64,000 bases of DNA from Paraburkholderia phenazinium (GTDB lineage Bacteria; Pseudomonadota; Gammaproteobacteria; Burkholderiales; Burkholderiaceae), in contig NZ_FSRU01000001.1 of NCBI RefSeq assembly GCF_900142845.1, positions 2,542,001-2,606,000 on the forward strand, written 5' to 3'. The translations under genes and the position numbers were made by a program. Within the stretch, counting starts at the first letter, position 1, and every line of letters starts with the position of its first letter. The notes below the pieces were generated by a model. The model was not told the DNA's origin, made no database searches, and saw only the letters and a program-made list of their open reading frames with translations. This document shows, in pieces, positions 8,304-16,840 of the stretch.

Positions 8304-8954
8304 ATGACGATTACGCTCTACGCCTGGGGCACGCCGAACGGCCGCAAGGTCAGCGTCGCCCTGGAAGAAATGGAACTGCCGTACACGGTGGTTCCGGTCA
8401 ACATCGGCAAGGCAGAGCAGTTCCAGCCCGAGTTTCTGCGCATCAGCCCGAACAACAAGATTCCGGCCATCGTCGATCCGGACGGCCCCGCCGCTGCGGG
8501 CGGCTCGGGTGGCGGGCCGATCAGCGTGTTCGAATCGGGCGCGATCCTGCTCTATCTGGGCGAAAAGACCGGCAAGTTCCTGCCGGCCAGTCTGCGCGAG
8601 CGCGTGCCGGTACTCGAATGGCTCATGTGGCAGATGGGCGGCTTCGGGCCGATGCCCGGCCAGGTGCACCACTTCGCCGCGCTGGAAGCGGAAGCCGACC
8701 GCCGTTACGGCCTGAAGCGCTTCTCGGACGAAACCCACCGCCTCTATGGCGTACTCGACCGGCGGCTGGCGGAGGTGGAGTTTGTGGCGGGCGAACTGTC
8801 GGTGGCGGATTTTGCGATTCTCGGTTGGGCGTGGCGGCACGAACGCCATAAGGTCGACCTCGCCACCTATCCCAACGTGCGGCGCTGGTATGAAACGCTG
8901 TTCGCGCGGCCGGGCGTGCAACGCGGCTTTGCGGTGAAACTCGACAGCCTATGA
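8304..8954 (+). CDS. Glutathione S-transferase, YfcG/nu-class-like
   Basis: A 216-residue GST with thioredoxin fold MTITLYAWGTPNGRKVSVALEEM, the ISPNNKIPAIVD cis-Pro segment and SVFESGAILLYL. The motif MWQMGGFGPMPGQVHHF is typical of the YfcG/Yghu-like group, which shows disulfide-bond oxidoreductase activity with glutathione. A small Gly/Ala-rich insert (PAAAGGSGGG) lies within the thioredoxin domain and is not usual for the family. The stop overlaps the start of the following TPR gene (ATGA), indicating an operon of two GSTs and the TPR protein. Confidence 0.9.
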   Translation: MTITLYAWGTPNGRKVSVALEEMELPYTVVPVNIGKAEQFQPEFLRISPNNKIPAIVDPDGPAAAGGSGGGPISVFESGAILLYLGEKTGKFLPASLRERVPVLEWLMWQMGGFGPMPGQVHHFAALEAEADRRYGLKRFSDETHRLYGVLDRRLAEVEFVAGELSVADFAILGWAWRHERHKVDLATYPNVRRWYETLFARPGVQRGFAVKLDSL

Positions 8955-10582
8955 CGGAGCCACACCGCGCAGCATCGAACATGAATCAGGACATCGCAAG
9001 CACGCTCGCCACGGCGCAGCAGAAATTCAGCGCAGGACATCTGGCCGAAGCGGCGGACCTGCTGCACGGCATCCTTCTGCTGCAACCGGAGCACGGCGAA
9101 GCGCTCGAAGGGCTCGGCTATATCGCCGCCAAAGAGGGCGACCATCCGCGCGCCGCCGACTATGTGACGCGCGCGCTGCAACACATGGCGGCCTCGCCCG
9201 AGCAGATTTACTTCGCCGCCCACGTATGCCAACTGGCAGGACGTCACGCTGAAGCCGTCGCGCTGTACGAGCGCTGCCTCGAACGCAACCCGGATCACGT
9301 GCAGTCGTTACACGGTGCGGCGCTGTCGCTCACGAAACTCGGCGAAAACGACCGCGCGCTGCGGTATTTCGAGCGCCTCAGCACACGCCATCCGCAACTC
9401 GCCGAAGTGCATTACAACAAGGGCAGCCTGCTCGGTGCGATAGGCCGCTACGACGAAGAACTCGCGGCGTATCGCAAGGCGATCGCGCTCAAACCGAACT
9501 TTGGGGCGGCTTATGTCAACGTCGGCGTCGCGCTGCGCGATCTGCACCGCTTCGACGACGCCTTGCAGCAGTTCAAGAAAGCCCTCTCGATCGACCCGAA
9601 CGACGCCGGCGCGCGCACCAATCGTGCGCAGACCAACCTCTTGCTCGGCGAATTCGAGCACGGCTGGCGCGAGTACGAGTGGCGCTGGCGCGTCGGCACC
9701 GCCAGCCACGGCTTCGATGCGGCGACACTGTGGACCGGCGCGCAAGCCATTGCCGGCAAAACGGTATTCGTCCATCACGAGCAGGGGTTCGGCGACACGC
9801 TGCAATTCGTGCGCTTCACCGACCGGCTGACTGCCGCCGGTGCGCGCGTGGTGTTGCGGGTACAGGATGCGCTGCTGCCGCTGCTGCGCGGCTATCCGGG
9901 GGTGGCCGAGGTGATCGGCGAAAACGCGCCGGTGCCGCCGTTCGACTATCACTGTCCGACCATGAGCCTCGCGTTCGCGCTCAAGATCCGCGCCGCCGAC
10001 CTCGCCACAGCGGGTCCCTATCTGAATGTCGACGCAGCCAAAATCGCGCAATGGAACACGCTGTTCGAGAGCGAGCATGGCAATGAGCGTGGCGAAAGCC
10101 GAGGCCGCACCGGTCGGCCCCGCGTCGGCATTGTGTGGTCCGGCAACCCGGGGCATGTCAACGACCGCAATCGCTCGATCCCGCTGGCGCAACTCGCCGC
10201 ACTGCTCGACGCCGACGCGACCTTCGTGTCGTTGCAAAAAGCGCTCCGCGAAGACGACCGCGCGAGCTACGACCCGCTCGTGCAACGCGGCGCGCTGCTG
10301 GACGTAGCGGAGCGCCTCGACACCTTCGCTGACACGGCCGGACTGATTGCGCAACTCGACCTGGTCATCAGCGTGGATACCGCGGTCGCGCATCTGGCGG
10401 GAGCGCTTGGCAAGCCCGTCTGGGTTGCGCTGCCGTTTACGCCCGACTGGCGCTGGCAACTCAAGCGCAGCGACAGTCCCTGGTACCCGGGCGCGCGCCT
10501 GTTCCGCCAGGCGGTGCGCCGCGACTGGTCGAAGGTAACGGAAGAAATCCGCACGGCGCTCGATGTCTGGATAAGAGGCTGA
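8951..10582 (+). CDS. TPR protein with C-terminal glycosyltransferase-like domain
   Basis: A 543-residue protein. The N-terminal ~250 residues are tandem tetratricopeptide repeats, clearest at GAAYVNVGVALRDLHRFDDA and repeated about every 34 residues. The C-terminal ~290 residues resemble the GT-B fold of glycosyltransferase family 9 / SPINDLY-like proteins: VFVHHEQGFGDTLQFVRF, VGIVWSGNPGH, FVSLQK and the donor-site motif LVISVDTAVAHLAGALGKPV. Such proteins are thought to glycosylate proteins or surface polymers, but their acceptors are mostly unknown. The start is the ATG at 8951, overlapping the GST stop; an internal ATG at 8981 is possible. There is no signal peptide. Confidence 0.8.
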   Translation: MTEPHRAASNMNQDIASTLATAQQKFSAGHLAEAADLLHGILLLQPEHGEALEGLGYIAAKEGDHPRAADYVTRALQHMAASPEQIYFAAHVCQLAGRHAEAVALYERCLERNPDHVQSLHGAALSLTKLGENDRALRYFERLSTRHPQLAEVHYNKGSLLGAIGRYDEELAAYRKAIALKPNFGAAYVNVGVALRDLHRFDDALQQFKKALSIDPNDAGARTNRAQTNLLLGEFEHGWREYEWRWRVGTASHGFDAATLWTGAQAIAGKTVFVHHEQGFGDTLQFVRFTDRLTAAGARVVLRVQDALLPLLRGYPGVAEVIGENAPVPPFDYHCPTMSLAFALKIRAADLATAGPYLNVDAAKIAQWNTLFESEHGNERGESRGRTGRPRVGIVWSGNPGHVNDRNRSIPLAQLAALLDADATFVSLQKALREDDRASYDPLVQRGALLDVAERLDTFADTAGLIAQLDLVISVDTAVAHLAGALGKPVWVALPFTPDWRWQLKRSDSPWYPGARLFRQAVRRDWSKVTEEIRTALDVWIRG

Positions 10583-10659
10583 CGAAGGATCCGGCGCGGC
10601 GGCAACCCTGCCGCATAAACGGGTCATGGCCCGCTGCCACGTCGAAACGCGATGGACCT

Positions 10660-10665
10660 TATAAT
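10660..10665 (+). promoter_or_regulatory. Consensus -10 box placed for leaderless transcription of the Fur/Zur gene
   Basis: A perfect TATAAT lies seven bases before the ATG at 10672. If used, transcription would start at or next to the initiation codon. No Shine-Dalgarno is present in the intervening sequence. No good -35 is visible at 17 bases. Confidence 0.45.
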
Positions 10666-10671
10666 CTGGCT

Positions 10672-11277
10672 ATGAAGAACGCAAAGCCTTCCACGGTCGC
10701 CGCAAAAGCCGCCCAAGCGCCAGCCACGGCTCACGAAAGTGCGCACGACCATCCGCATGGTCATGCGGACGATCATGGGCAAGATCATGGGCATCTCCTC
10801 GCCGCTTCGCCGGAAGCCGCGCTGGTGCTGGCAGAAGAGTATTGCCGCGAACGCGGCGAGAAACTCACGCCGATCCGGCGCAAGGTGCTGGAGCTGCTGT
10901 TGACCTCGGGCCGCGCCACCAAGGCTTATTCGCTGCTCGACGACATGCGGCAGATTCACCCCGGCTCCGCGCCGCCCACGGTTTACCGTGCGCTCGACTT
11001 CCTGCTCTCGGCCGGGCTCGTGCATCGGATCGAATCGATCAACGCGTTCACGGTGTGCCATGACCTGACCCAGTGTCAGCATGGCATTCTGGTGGTGTGC
11101 CAGCAGTGCGGCAACGTGACCGAATTGCACCAGCCGAAGCTGCGGCAGGCGCTGGTGGCGCAAATCGAAGACGCTGGCTACCGTCTTGCCAGCGAGGAAA
11201 TCGAGCTGAAGGGCTTGTGTTCCGCATGCCAGGCCGCCGAGGCCAGCGCAGCCAAGGCCACCGCGAACGGCGCCTGA
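10672..11277 (+). CDS. zur: Fur-family regulator, probably Zur (zinc uptake regulator)
   Basis: A 201-residue Fur-superfamily repressor. After a low-complexity start comes a His/Asp-rich segment (residues ~22-41, alternating H, D and G), unusual for Fur and suggestive of zinc binding. The winged helix spans ~55-125 (KLTPIRRKVLELLLTSG, PPTVYRALDFLLSAGLVHRIESINAF). The dimerisation domain has the structural zinc CxxC pairs CQQCG and CSAC. The FTVCHDLTQCQHGILVVCQQCG stretch with a Cys in place of the Fur His favours Zur over Fur. No zinc transporter is adjacent; the gene stands alone. Confidence 0.8.
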   Translation: MKNAKPSTVAAKAAQAPATAHESAHDHPHGHADDHGQDHGHLLAASPEAALVLAEEYCRERGEKLTPIRRKVLELLLTSGRATKAYSLLDDMRQIHPGSAPPTVYRALDFLLSAGLVHRIESINAFTVCHDLTQCQHGILVVCQQCGNVTELHQPKLRQALVAQIEDAGYRLASEEIELKGLCSACQAAEASAAKATANGA

Positions 11278-11406
11278 AGCGGCACCCGGTCCTCCGCCTG
11301 AGCCCCGATAGAAAACGCGGAACCACCCCAAGGTTTCACGGAAACCCGGGGACCTGAAGGACCGCTGCAAGGCCAGCGCCTCGCAGCAGCGCCCTGCACA
11401 CCGCGC

Positions 11407-11817
11407 TCAGCCGGCTGCGCGGGCGTCGATTGCGTCGTGCAACAAGGCAACCAGCTCATCCGGCCTGGCCGGTTTGGTCATGAAATGCTGGAAGCCCTCA
11501 CCGATGCTGCGTAATCGGTAGGCGTCGTCGGTGTGGCCGGTGAGCGCCACGGCAATCGCCGGCGCATGATCGCCACGAATCTCGTGATCGCGCAGCCGCT
11601 GGATCAGGTAAAAGCCGTCCATGCAAGGCAGTTCCAGATCGCACACCACCGCATCGGGTAACAATCGCAGCGCCGCTTCGACGCCCTCTTCCGCATCCGC
11701 CACCGCGACGACATGCGCACCCTCCGATTCAAGCAACAGCGTCAACGATTCCCGGCTTTGCAGGTCATCTTCGACGAGCACGATCGTTGCCTGATCGAGT
11801 CTCAACACTCCGTTCAT
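11407..11817 (-). CDS. Single-domain response regulator receiver
   Basis: A 136-residue stand-alone receiver. The acidic residues are in VLVEDDLQSRES, the phospho-acceptor Asp is in AVVCDLELPCMDG, the switch Thr is in VALTGH, and the conserved Lys is in FMTKPARPDEL. It has no output domain, so it must act by protein contact or as a phosphorelay intermediate. No kinase adjoins it. It is convergent with the Zur-like gene, with 129 bases between. Confidence 0.85.
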   Translation of the reverse strand: MNGVLRLDQATIVLVEDDLQSRESLTLLLESEGAHVVAVADAEEGVEAALRLLPDAVVCDLELPCMDGFYLIQRLRDHEIRGDHAPAIAVALTGHTDDAYRLRSIGEGFQHFMTKPARPDELVALLHDAIDARAAG

Positions 11818-12579
11818 TTTTGGGTTGTTGCTAAAAAGCAGGTTAGGCCCGATAAGGCGGCCATTGTATCGCGCTCAACGTCGCAAGCCGGTTGAAGCCC
11901 TTGTTCGCCATGCGCCGCTCGCAAGGTCCGACTCGGTTTCGCGCGCTGAGTTGCAATCGTCCGGTAACAAAAACCTCTGATGAGTCGTTCCGCCGCTGCA
12001 GGTTTGCCGCGGTGACGCGCGGTGCATCCTCGTGCACCGATAAGTCACATGCATGAAACAGGCCGGTTTAACGCGCCGCCCTGTGCCCGCGTGCGGCATT
12101 CTGCTCGAGCGTATTCGGACCAGGCTCCTCGTGAAGCCACCCATCCTTAGCACGCGGCGTGCCTTGCCACCTTGTGCGCGAGCCGCCGCCCGGGCGGATC
12201 GTGAAGCGCCGCCGCGGCTGGCGGCAGGACAACGCGTGAAGGCGGCACAGCCCGCCGCATCGCATCGAAACACACCGGGCACGCACGCATTCCAGCCCCG
12301 CTGCCGCCCCACGGCACTGCGCAAAATCTGCCACGCCATGCGATTTTTTGCCTGTCCGACTTAGGTGTAAACGATGACTTCAAAGCGCGACTATTTTCCG
12401 GGCAGGGCGAGCGGCCAGTGCTAAATTTCGATCCGGGCGACGACCGTGGCGCGCATCTGGGACACGGTGTTTCATTGCACCCGCGACCCGCGCGGAGTCC
12501 GGCCGGGCGCCCATAAGACAACAAACAAGAAAGAGACAACACACCGATCGGGCAGACCGTCCGTGGAGGAGCATCCGGC
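11818..12579. other. Intergenic region without recognised gene
   Basis: About 760 bases between the divergent receiver gene and kdgT. A hairpin-forming repeat GGTGCA/TGCACC occurs at 12021-12026 and 12033-12038. A plus-strand frame at 12053-12364 is Arg/Ala-rich with no domain and is probably not coding. Promoters for both flanking genes must lie here but none is obvious. Confidence 0.5.
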
Positions 12580-13647
12580 ATGAAGATCAAGAAGGCGATT
12601 GACCGTATTCCCGGCGGGCTGATGCTCGTCCCCCTGCTGCTCGGTGCATGCGTGCATACCTTCGCGCCGCACGCCGGCAAGTTCCTCGGCTCCTTCTCCA
12701 ATGCGTTGATCACGGGCACGCTGCCGATCCTCGCGGTCTGGTTCTTCTGCATGGGCGCCAGCATCAGCCTGAAGGCCACGCCGGTCGTGCTGCGCAAAAG
12801 CGGCGTGCTGGTCGTCACGAAAGTGTTGACGGCGGCCGTGGCTGGGGTGATCGCCTCGCATTTCCTGCCGCCGGGCGGCATCACCTCCGGCTTTCTCACC
12901 GGGCTCTCGGTGCTCACCGTCATCTGCGTGATGAACGAGAGCAACGGCGGTTTGTACATGGCGCTGATGCAGCAATACGGCACCAAGGAAGAAGCCGGCG
13001 CGTTCTGCCTGATGTCGCTCGAGTCCGGTCCGTTCATGACGATGGTGACCCTCGGCATTGCCGGGCTCGCGAGCTTTCCGTATGCGACCCTGCTCGGCGC
13101 GTTGCTGCCGTTTCTGATCGGCTTTCTCCTCGGCAATCTGGATAGCGAGTTGCGGCAGTTCTTCGGCCAGGCCGTGGCCGTCATGGTGCCGTTCTTTGCA
13201 TTCGCACTCGGCAACAACCTCGACTTTCGCGTCATCCTCGATACGGGTCTGCTCGGCGTGCTGATCGGCGTCTGCGTGATTCTCGTGACCGGCACCACGC
13301 TCGTGCTGGCCGATATTTTCCTCGCGCGCGGCAACGGCACGGCGGGCATCGGCGCCGCGTCGACGGCAGGCGCAGCGGTCGCCGTGCCGCAGATCATCGC
13401 CGGCATCGAACCGCGCTATGCGGCCATCGCACCGGCGGCGACCGCGCTGGTCGCCACCTCGGTGGTGGTGACCTCGCTGCTCACGCCGATTCTCACCGCT
13501 ATCTGGGCGCGCCGCTGGGGCGTGCTGTCGGCAAGCTACCAGCGCCAGCACCCGGCCTCGGCCGACCCGCTACCCGAGAGCCACGAAAGCCGCCACAATC
13601 ACGACAGTCACGGACTCGAGCCGACGCTCCGTCCTCCGTTGAAGTAG
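12580..13647 (+). CDS. kdgT: 2-keto-3-deoxygluconate permease
   Basis: A 355-residue polytopic membrane protein (about ten hydrophobic segments) matching the KdgT family along its length. It has the conserved start [21 protein letters not shown], the [15 protein letters not shown] segment, and [18 protein letters not shown] in the middle. KdgT imports 2-keto-3-deoxygluconate by proton symport. The last ~40 residues are a His/Ser-rich cytoplasmic tail. A GGAGG-like sequence precedes the ATG. The RraA-like gene 36 bases downstream probably belongs to the same operon, which suggests sugar-acid catabolism. Confidence 0.93.
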   Translation: MKIKKAIDRIPGGLMLVPLLLGACVHTFAPHAGKFLGSFSNALITGTLPILAVWFFCMGASISLKATPVVLRKSGVLVVTKVLTAAVAGVIASHFLPPGGITSGFLTGLSVLTVICVMNESNGGLYMALMQQYGTKEEAGAFCLMSLESGPFMTMVTLGIAGLASFPYATLLGALLPFLIGFLLGNLDSELRQFFGQAVAVMVPFFAFALGNNLDFRVILDTGLLGVLIGVCVILVTGTTLVLADIFLARGNGTAGIGAASTAGAAVAVPQIIAGIEPRYAAIAPAATALVATSVVVTSLLTPILTAIWARRWGVLSASYQRQHPASADPLPESHESRHNHDSHGLEPTLRPPLK

Positions 13648-13683
13648 TCTCTCCTTTTCAACCCGACACCTCCTGATCTCACG

Positions 13684-14403
13684 ATGCAAGAACTCGATCC
13701 CGCTACGCTCGAAGCCCTCCGTCATGTCAGCACGGCCACGCTCACCACGCAGTTGTTCAAGCGCGGCTTGCGCAACACGTTCATGCAGGGTGTCGCGCCG
13801 CTGGCGACGCCGACCGGCGAAAATCTGGTGGGGCCCGCGTTCACCTTGCGCAATATCCCGTCGCGCGAGGACATTGACGTCCTCGAACTGTTTGCGAATC
13901 CGGAGTACGCGCAGCGCAAATGCGTCGAAACGATTCCCGCCGGCCACGTGCTGGTGCAGGACTGCCGCGGCGAGCGCAATAGCGCCTCGTTCGGTTCGAT
14001 CCTGACGCAGCGCCTGAAGGTGCGCGGCGTCGCCGGCATGGTCTCGGACGGCCCGGTGCGCGACAGCATCACGATCGCCGCGCTCGGCCTGCCGGTGTTC
14101 TGCGCCGGTGCGAGCGCGCCGCCGAACCTGCTGCGCCATCATGCGATCGATATCAACGTGCCGATCGGTTGCGGCGGCGTCGCCGTGTTTCCGGGCGACG
14201 TGATCGTCGGCGATGCGGACGGCGTCGTGGTCATCCCGCGCGAGATGGCCGCCGATGTCGCCCAGGCGGCCGCCGAACAGGAGCAACTGGAAGAGTTTCT
14301 GACCGAACGCATTCGCGAAGGCGCGGCCTTGCCGGGAACGTATCCGCCCAACGACGCGACGAAGGCCGCATACGAAGCGTGGAAGAAAACACGTAACCCG
14401 TAA
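13684..14403 (+). CDS. RraA-family protein, probable oxo-acid aldolase/decarboxylase
   Basis: A 239-residue RraA/HMG-aldolase fold protein. Diagnostic parts are the metal/oxyanion segment GMVSDGPVRDS, VPIGCGGVAVFPGDVIVGDADGVVVIP, and the helical C-terminus. Family members either inhibit RNase E or act as class II aldolases such as 4-hydroxy-4-methyl-2-oxoglutarate aldolase. Retention of the G-D-x-x-R-D catalytic stretch and the neighbour kdgT favour an enzyme of keto-acid breakdown. A long perfect hairpin follows six bases after the stop. Confidence 0.85.
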   Translation: MQELDPATLEALRHVSTATLTTQLFKRGLRNTFMQGVAPLATPTGENLVGPAFTLRNIPSREDIDVLELFANPEYAQRKCVETIPAGHVLVQDCRGERNSASFGSILTQRLKVRGVAGMVSDGPVRDSITIAALGLPVFCAGASAPPNLLRHHAIDINVPIGCGGVAVFPGDVIVGDADGVVVIPREMAADVAQAAAEQEQLEEFLTERIREGAALPGTYPPNDATKAAYEAWKKTRNP

Positions 14404-14912
14404 TCGCTGCGGGCGATGCTGCAGAAGCATTCTTCTGCAGCATCGCCCGCCTCAGACGAATCGTCAGCGCCACGCTGTCTTGCGTTCAGCTTTCGATTCG
14501 TTCTCCGATATGTCCTCCCGTGCAGCCATCCCGGCTCGCACCGTCCCTCCCGCTCATTTCCGCATCTTTCCTTGTGTTACCACGCGGTTACATTCGAGTC
14601 GCCTCGAAACAACAGTGCGCGGACCGCGCTGTAATGTCCGGCCACTCCACCACGCCCCTCTGACGCCATCACCTTACAGGTCCGGCGCAATCGCACGCCC
14701 AACCTCTTCCCAAATATTTACTGGCGTAACAGGATGGAATATCTGCGCGTTGTCGTGCGCGTTCCGGTGGGCTGTAATGAACCCGGCCCTGCATTCCCGG
14801 CGTCTGCAAGCGACATCGCGGCGCCGTGTTCAGCCCTCGCAAGCTGGCCCACGGCGGCATGCTGTCTCGTTCGCCCTGACTACCTTTCACGACTCCCGCT
14901 GGGCACGCTACA
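14404..14912. other. Intergenic region holding one long hairpin
   Basis: About 500 bases between the RraA-like gene and the phosphotransferase. Apart from the hairpin at 14409-14450, I see no supported gene, promoter or repeat. Confidence 0.5.
14409..14450 (+). terminator. Perfect 19-bp hairpin after kdgT-rraA operon
   Basis: Bases 14409-14427 pair without mismatch with 14432-14450 around the four-base loop CATT. Placed just after the stop codon, it probably ends or protects the kdgT operon mRNA. No T run follows on either strand, so it is not a classical intrinsic terminator. Confidence 0.6.
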
Positions 14913-15956
14913 TTGGCTGACACACATCATTCCCAGGACGCATCCGGCAGCGGCTTCCAGCCCGCTCAAGGCAGCGCCGATCTCGCTCAAGGCGCGGCCA
15001 CTCCGGCGCCAGGCAGCACCAACCCGTCATGGGACGTCGCCGACCTCGAAGCCGCTGCCGTGGCGCAAGCCGCCCTGAAGACCCGGGTCGTCGACGTCAG
15101 CCGTCAGTCGCTCACGGAGAGCGGTAATGCCATTTTCCGCGTGCAACTGGCCGATGGCCGGGCCGTTGCGGTGCGCATCAACCCGCGCCGCGGCATGTTC
15201 GGCTTTACGCAGCACAATCTCGACGCGCTGCGCCAACTGGGCTTGCCGGTGCCGCACGTATTGGCCTTGGGCACGACGGCCGCGCAGGGTTCGTTCATCA
15301 TTCTCGAGTGGGTGCCCGGCCAGGATCTGCAGTACGAACTGGCCGGCCTGTCCGCGCAGCAGATGACACGCATTGCCGAGACGGTGGGCGACTATCAGAA
15401 GCGTGTCGCGAGCCTGCCCGAAAGCACAGGGTTCGGCTGGGCGCCGATTCGCCGGCATGCGACGACCGCCCATTGGACCGAGATCTTCGGCCTGCCCTCC
15501 ACCGACGAGCCGGCCGCCGACGCGCCTGCGCTCGAGCACATCAGGGCACGCTTGCGGGCGCTGCGCCGCTCGGTCGAACCGTACTTCGCGTCGTTACGGC
15601 CAATCTGCTTTCTGGACGACATGACGGTCAAAAATGTGCTCGTCGAGCATGGCGACCTGCAGGGCATCATCGACGTCGACTTCGTCTGCTACGGCGATCC
15701 CTTGATGGCGATCGGCACGACGCTCGCGCACATTGCGGCCGACGTCGGCGAGGCCGGCCGTTTCTACGGAGACGAGCTGATTCGCCACGCGGCGCCGTCA
15801 CCGGACGCGCATCGGGCCATCTACTTCTACAGCTCGCTGTGGATCACGGGCTTTCTCGCCGCGGCGCAAACCGCCGGACAGGCACAGCGCGCCGCGCAAC
15901 TATTGCAGGCTGCGGACGGCATGCTGCGTGTGGCCGAGACCGACCTTCACGTCTGA
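14913..15956 (+). CDS. Aminoglycoside-phosphotransferase-like kinase
   Basis: A 347-residue APH/choline-kinase-fold protein. The N-lobe has an AVRINPRRG strand and a hinge FIILEWVPGQDLQ. The catalytic loop reads FLDDMTVKNVLV, keeping the Asp and Asn, though the usual HxD is LDD. The metal-binding DFG equivalent is IIDVDFVCYGDP. Substrates of this broad family range from antibiotics to small alcohols, so resistance is not implied. The first ~45 residues are Ala/Ser/Gln-rich and non-conserved; the TTG start at 14913 is weak and the true start may be further in. Its 3' end overlaps the convergent TetR gene by ten bases. Confidence 0.75.
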   Translation: MADTHHSQDASGSGFQPAQGSADLAQGAATPAPGSTNPSWDVADLEAAAVAQAALKTRVVDVSRQSLTESGNAIFRVQLADGRAVAVRINPRRGMFGFTQHNLDALRQLGLPVPHVLALGTTAAQGSFIILEWVPGQDLQYELAGLSAQQMTRIAETVGDYQKRVASLPESTGFGWAPIRRHATTAHWTEIFGLPSTDEPAADAPALEHIRARLRALRRSVEPYFASLRPICFLDDMTVKNVLVEHGDLQGIIDVDFVCYGDPLMAIGTTLAHIAADVGEAGRFYGDELIRHAAPSPDAHRAIYFYSSLWITGFLAAAQTAGQAQRAAQLLQAADGMLRVAETDLHV

Positions 15957-16732
15957 GCCGGCGCGAGCCCGTGCACCAGCAACGCCACCGCGTGGCGGGC
16001 GATGTCGTCGGGCGTCAAGCTGCGCCGCACCGGATCGTTGCGCCACATCTTCGACGTGGCCAGCGGCAGGATAGTCAAACCCAGCAGCGTAAGAAACACC
16101 AGCGACGGCTCCAGATCCGCGTTGACGCGCCCCTCTTTCTGCCACTGCTCGATCCGCGCCAGGGAAGCCTTGTGATGCGTATGGCCGAAACGCTCGTGCA
16201 TGCGCTGGCGTAGCAGCCCGCCCTCGCTGATCACCTCGCGCACCCACAGCGGCGGAAACCACGGATTCTCGACCGCGACCGCCACCATCCCGCGCGCCAT
16301 TTGCGTGATCGCCGCCACCGGATCGTCCGGATTGGCCTCGAACGCCCCACCGATCGCCGTGCGCAACGGCAGAAAACGCTCGTCGATCAACACGTCGAGT
16401 AACTGGTCGCGCGTCTTGAAGTAGTAATGCACCATCGCCGGCGTGAAGCCGGCCTCACGGGCAATCGCCCCGAGCGAGGTATCGACGATGCCCTGGCGCG
16501 CGAACAGCGCGAGCGCCGCATCGAGCAGCCGGGCGCGCTGCTCCGGCCCGCGCGCGCTGCCGGTGGGCCGGCCGGGGCGCCGCGCGGCGAGCGGCGCAGC
16601 AGCCGGATCCTGCGTTGCAGCGGTCGGCGCGGCGCGTGCGGCAGACGCCGCACCGGCTGCGCGCGGCGCTTTTTTCTTGCCCCCCGCTGCGGCCGCTTTG
16701 GATGGGCGCTCATCGGACGGTGGAGTCGTCAT
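15947..16732 (-). CDS. TetR-family transcriptional regulator
   Basis: A 261-residue TetR repressor. A long Ala/Lys/Pro-rich N-terminal extension (~60 residues) precedes the HTH, RARLLDAALALFARQGIVDTSLGAIAREAGFTPAMVHYYFKTRDQLLDVLID. The C-terminal domain fits the CerR/YbiH type. It is divergent from the DHA2 efflux pump with 108 bases between, the standard layout for a repressor controlling a pump. The ATG at 16732 gives the extension; a later start is possible. Confidence 0.88.
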   Translation of the reverse strand: MTTPPSDERPSKAAAAGGKKKAPRAAGAASAARAAPTAATQDPAAAPLAARRPGRPTGSARGPEQRARLLDAALALFARQGIVDTSLGAIAREAGFTPAMVHYYFKTRDQLLDVLIDERFLPLRTAIGGAFEANPDDPVAAITQMARGMVAVAVENPWFPPLWVREVISEGGLLRQRMHERFGHTHHKASLARIEQWQKEGRVNADLEPSLVFLTLLGLTILPLATSKMWRNDPVRRSLTPDDIARHAVALLVHGLAPAQT

Positions 16733-16769
16733 TTCGTTTCCATTTGACCAATTCTGAGATGTGACATAT

Positions 16770-16787
16770 ATTAATCGCTGAGTTAAT
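16770..16787. promoter_or_regulatory. Candidate TetR operator
   Basis: In the 108-base space between the divergent TetR and efflux genes, ATTAA (16770-16774) and TTAAT (16783-16787) form an inverted repeat with an eight-base spacer in an AT-rich patch. TGTGACAT lies just upstream at 16760-16767. Assignment rests on position only. Confidence 0.3.
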
Positions 16788-16840
16788 TAATTTCAACCTG
16801 TTCCACACGCTGCAGACACCGTTCGATAGGTCCCCAATCC

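Noticed and set aside
12053..12364. 103-codon frame in the gap before kdgT
   Set aside because: Arg/Ala/Pro-rich, no ribosome-binding site, no domain.
12147..13406. Minus-strand frame over kdgT
   Set aside because: Thr/Pro-rich shadow of a well-supported permease.
14913..15956. Reading the phosphotransferase as an antibiotic-resistance gene
   Set aside because: The family is broad, the HxD is altered to LDD and no resistance context is present.
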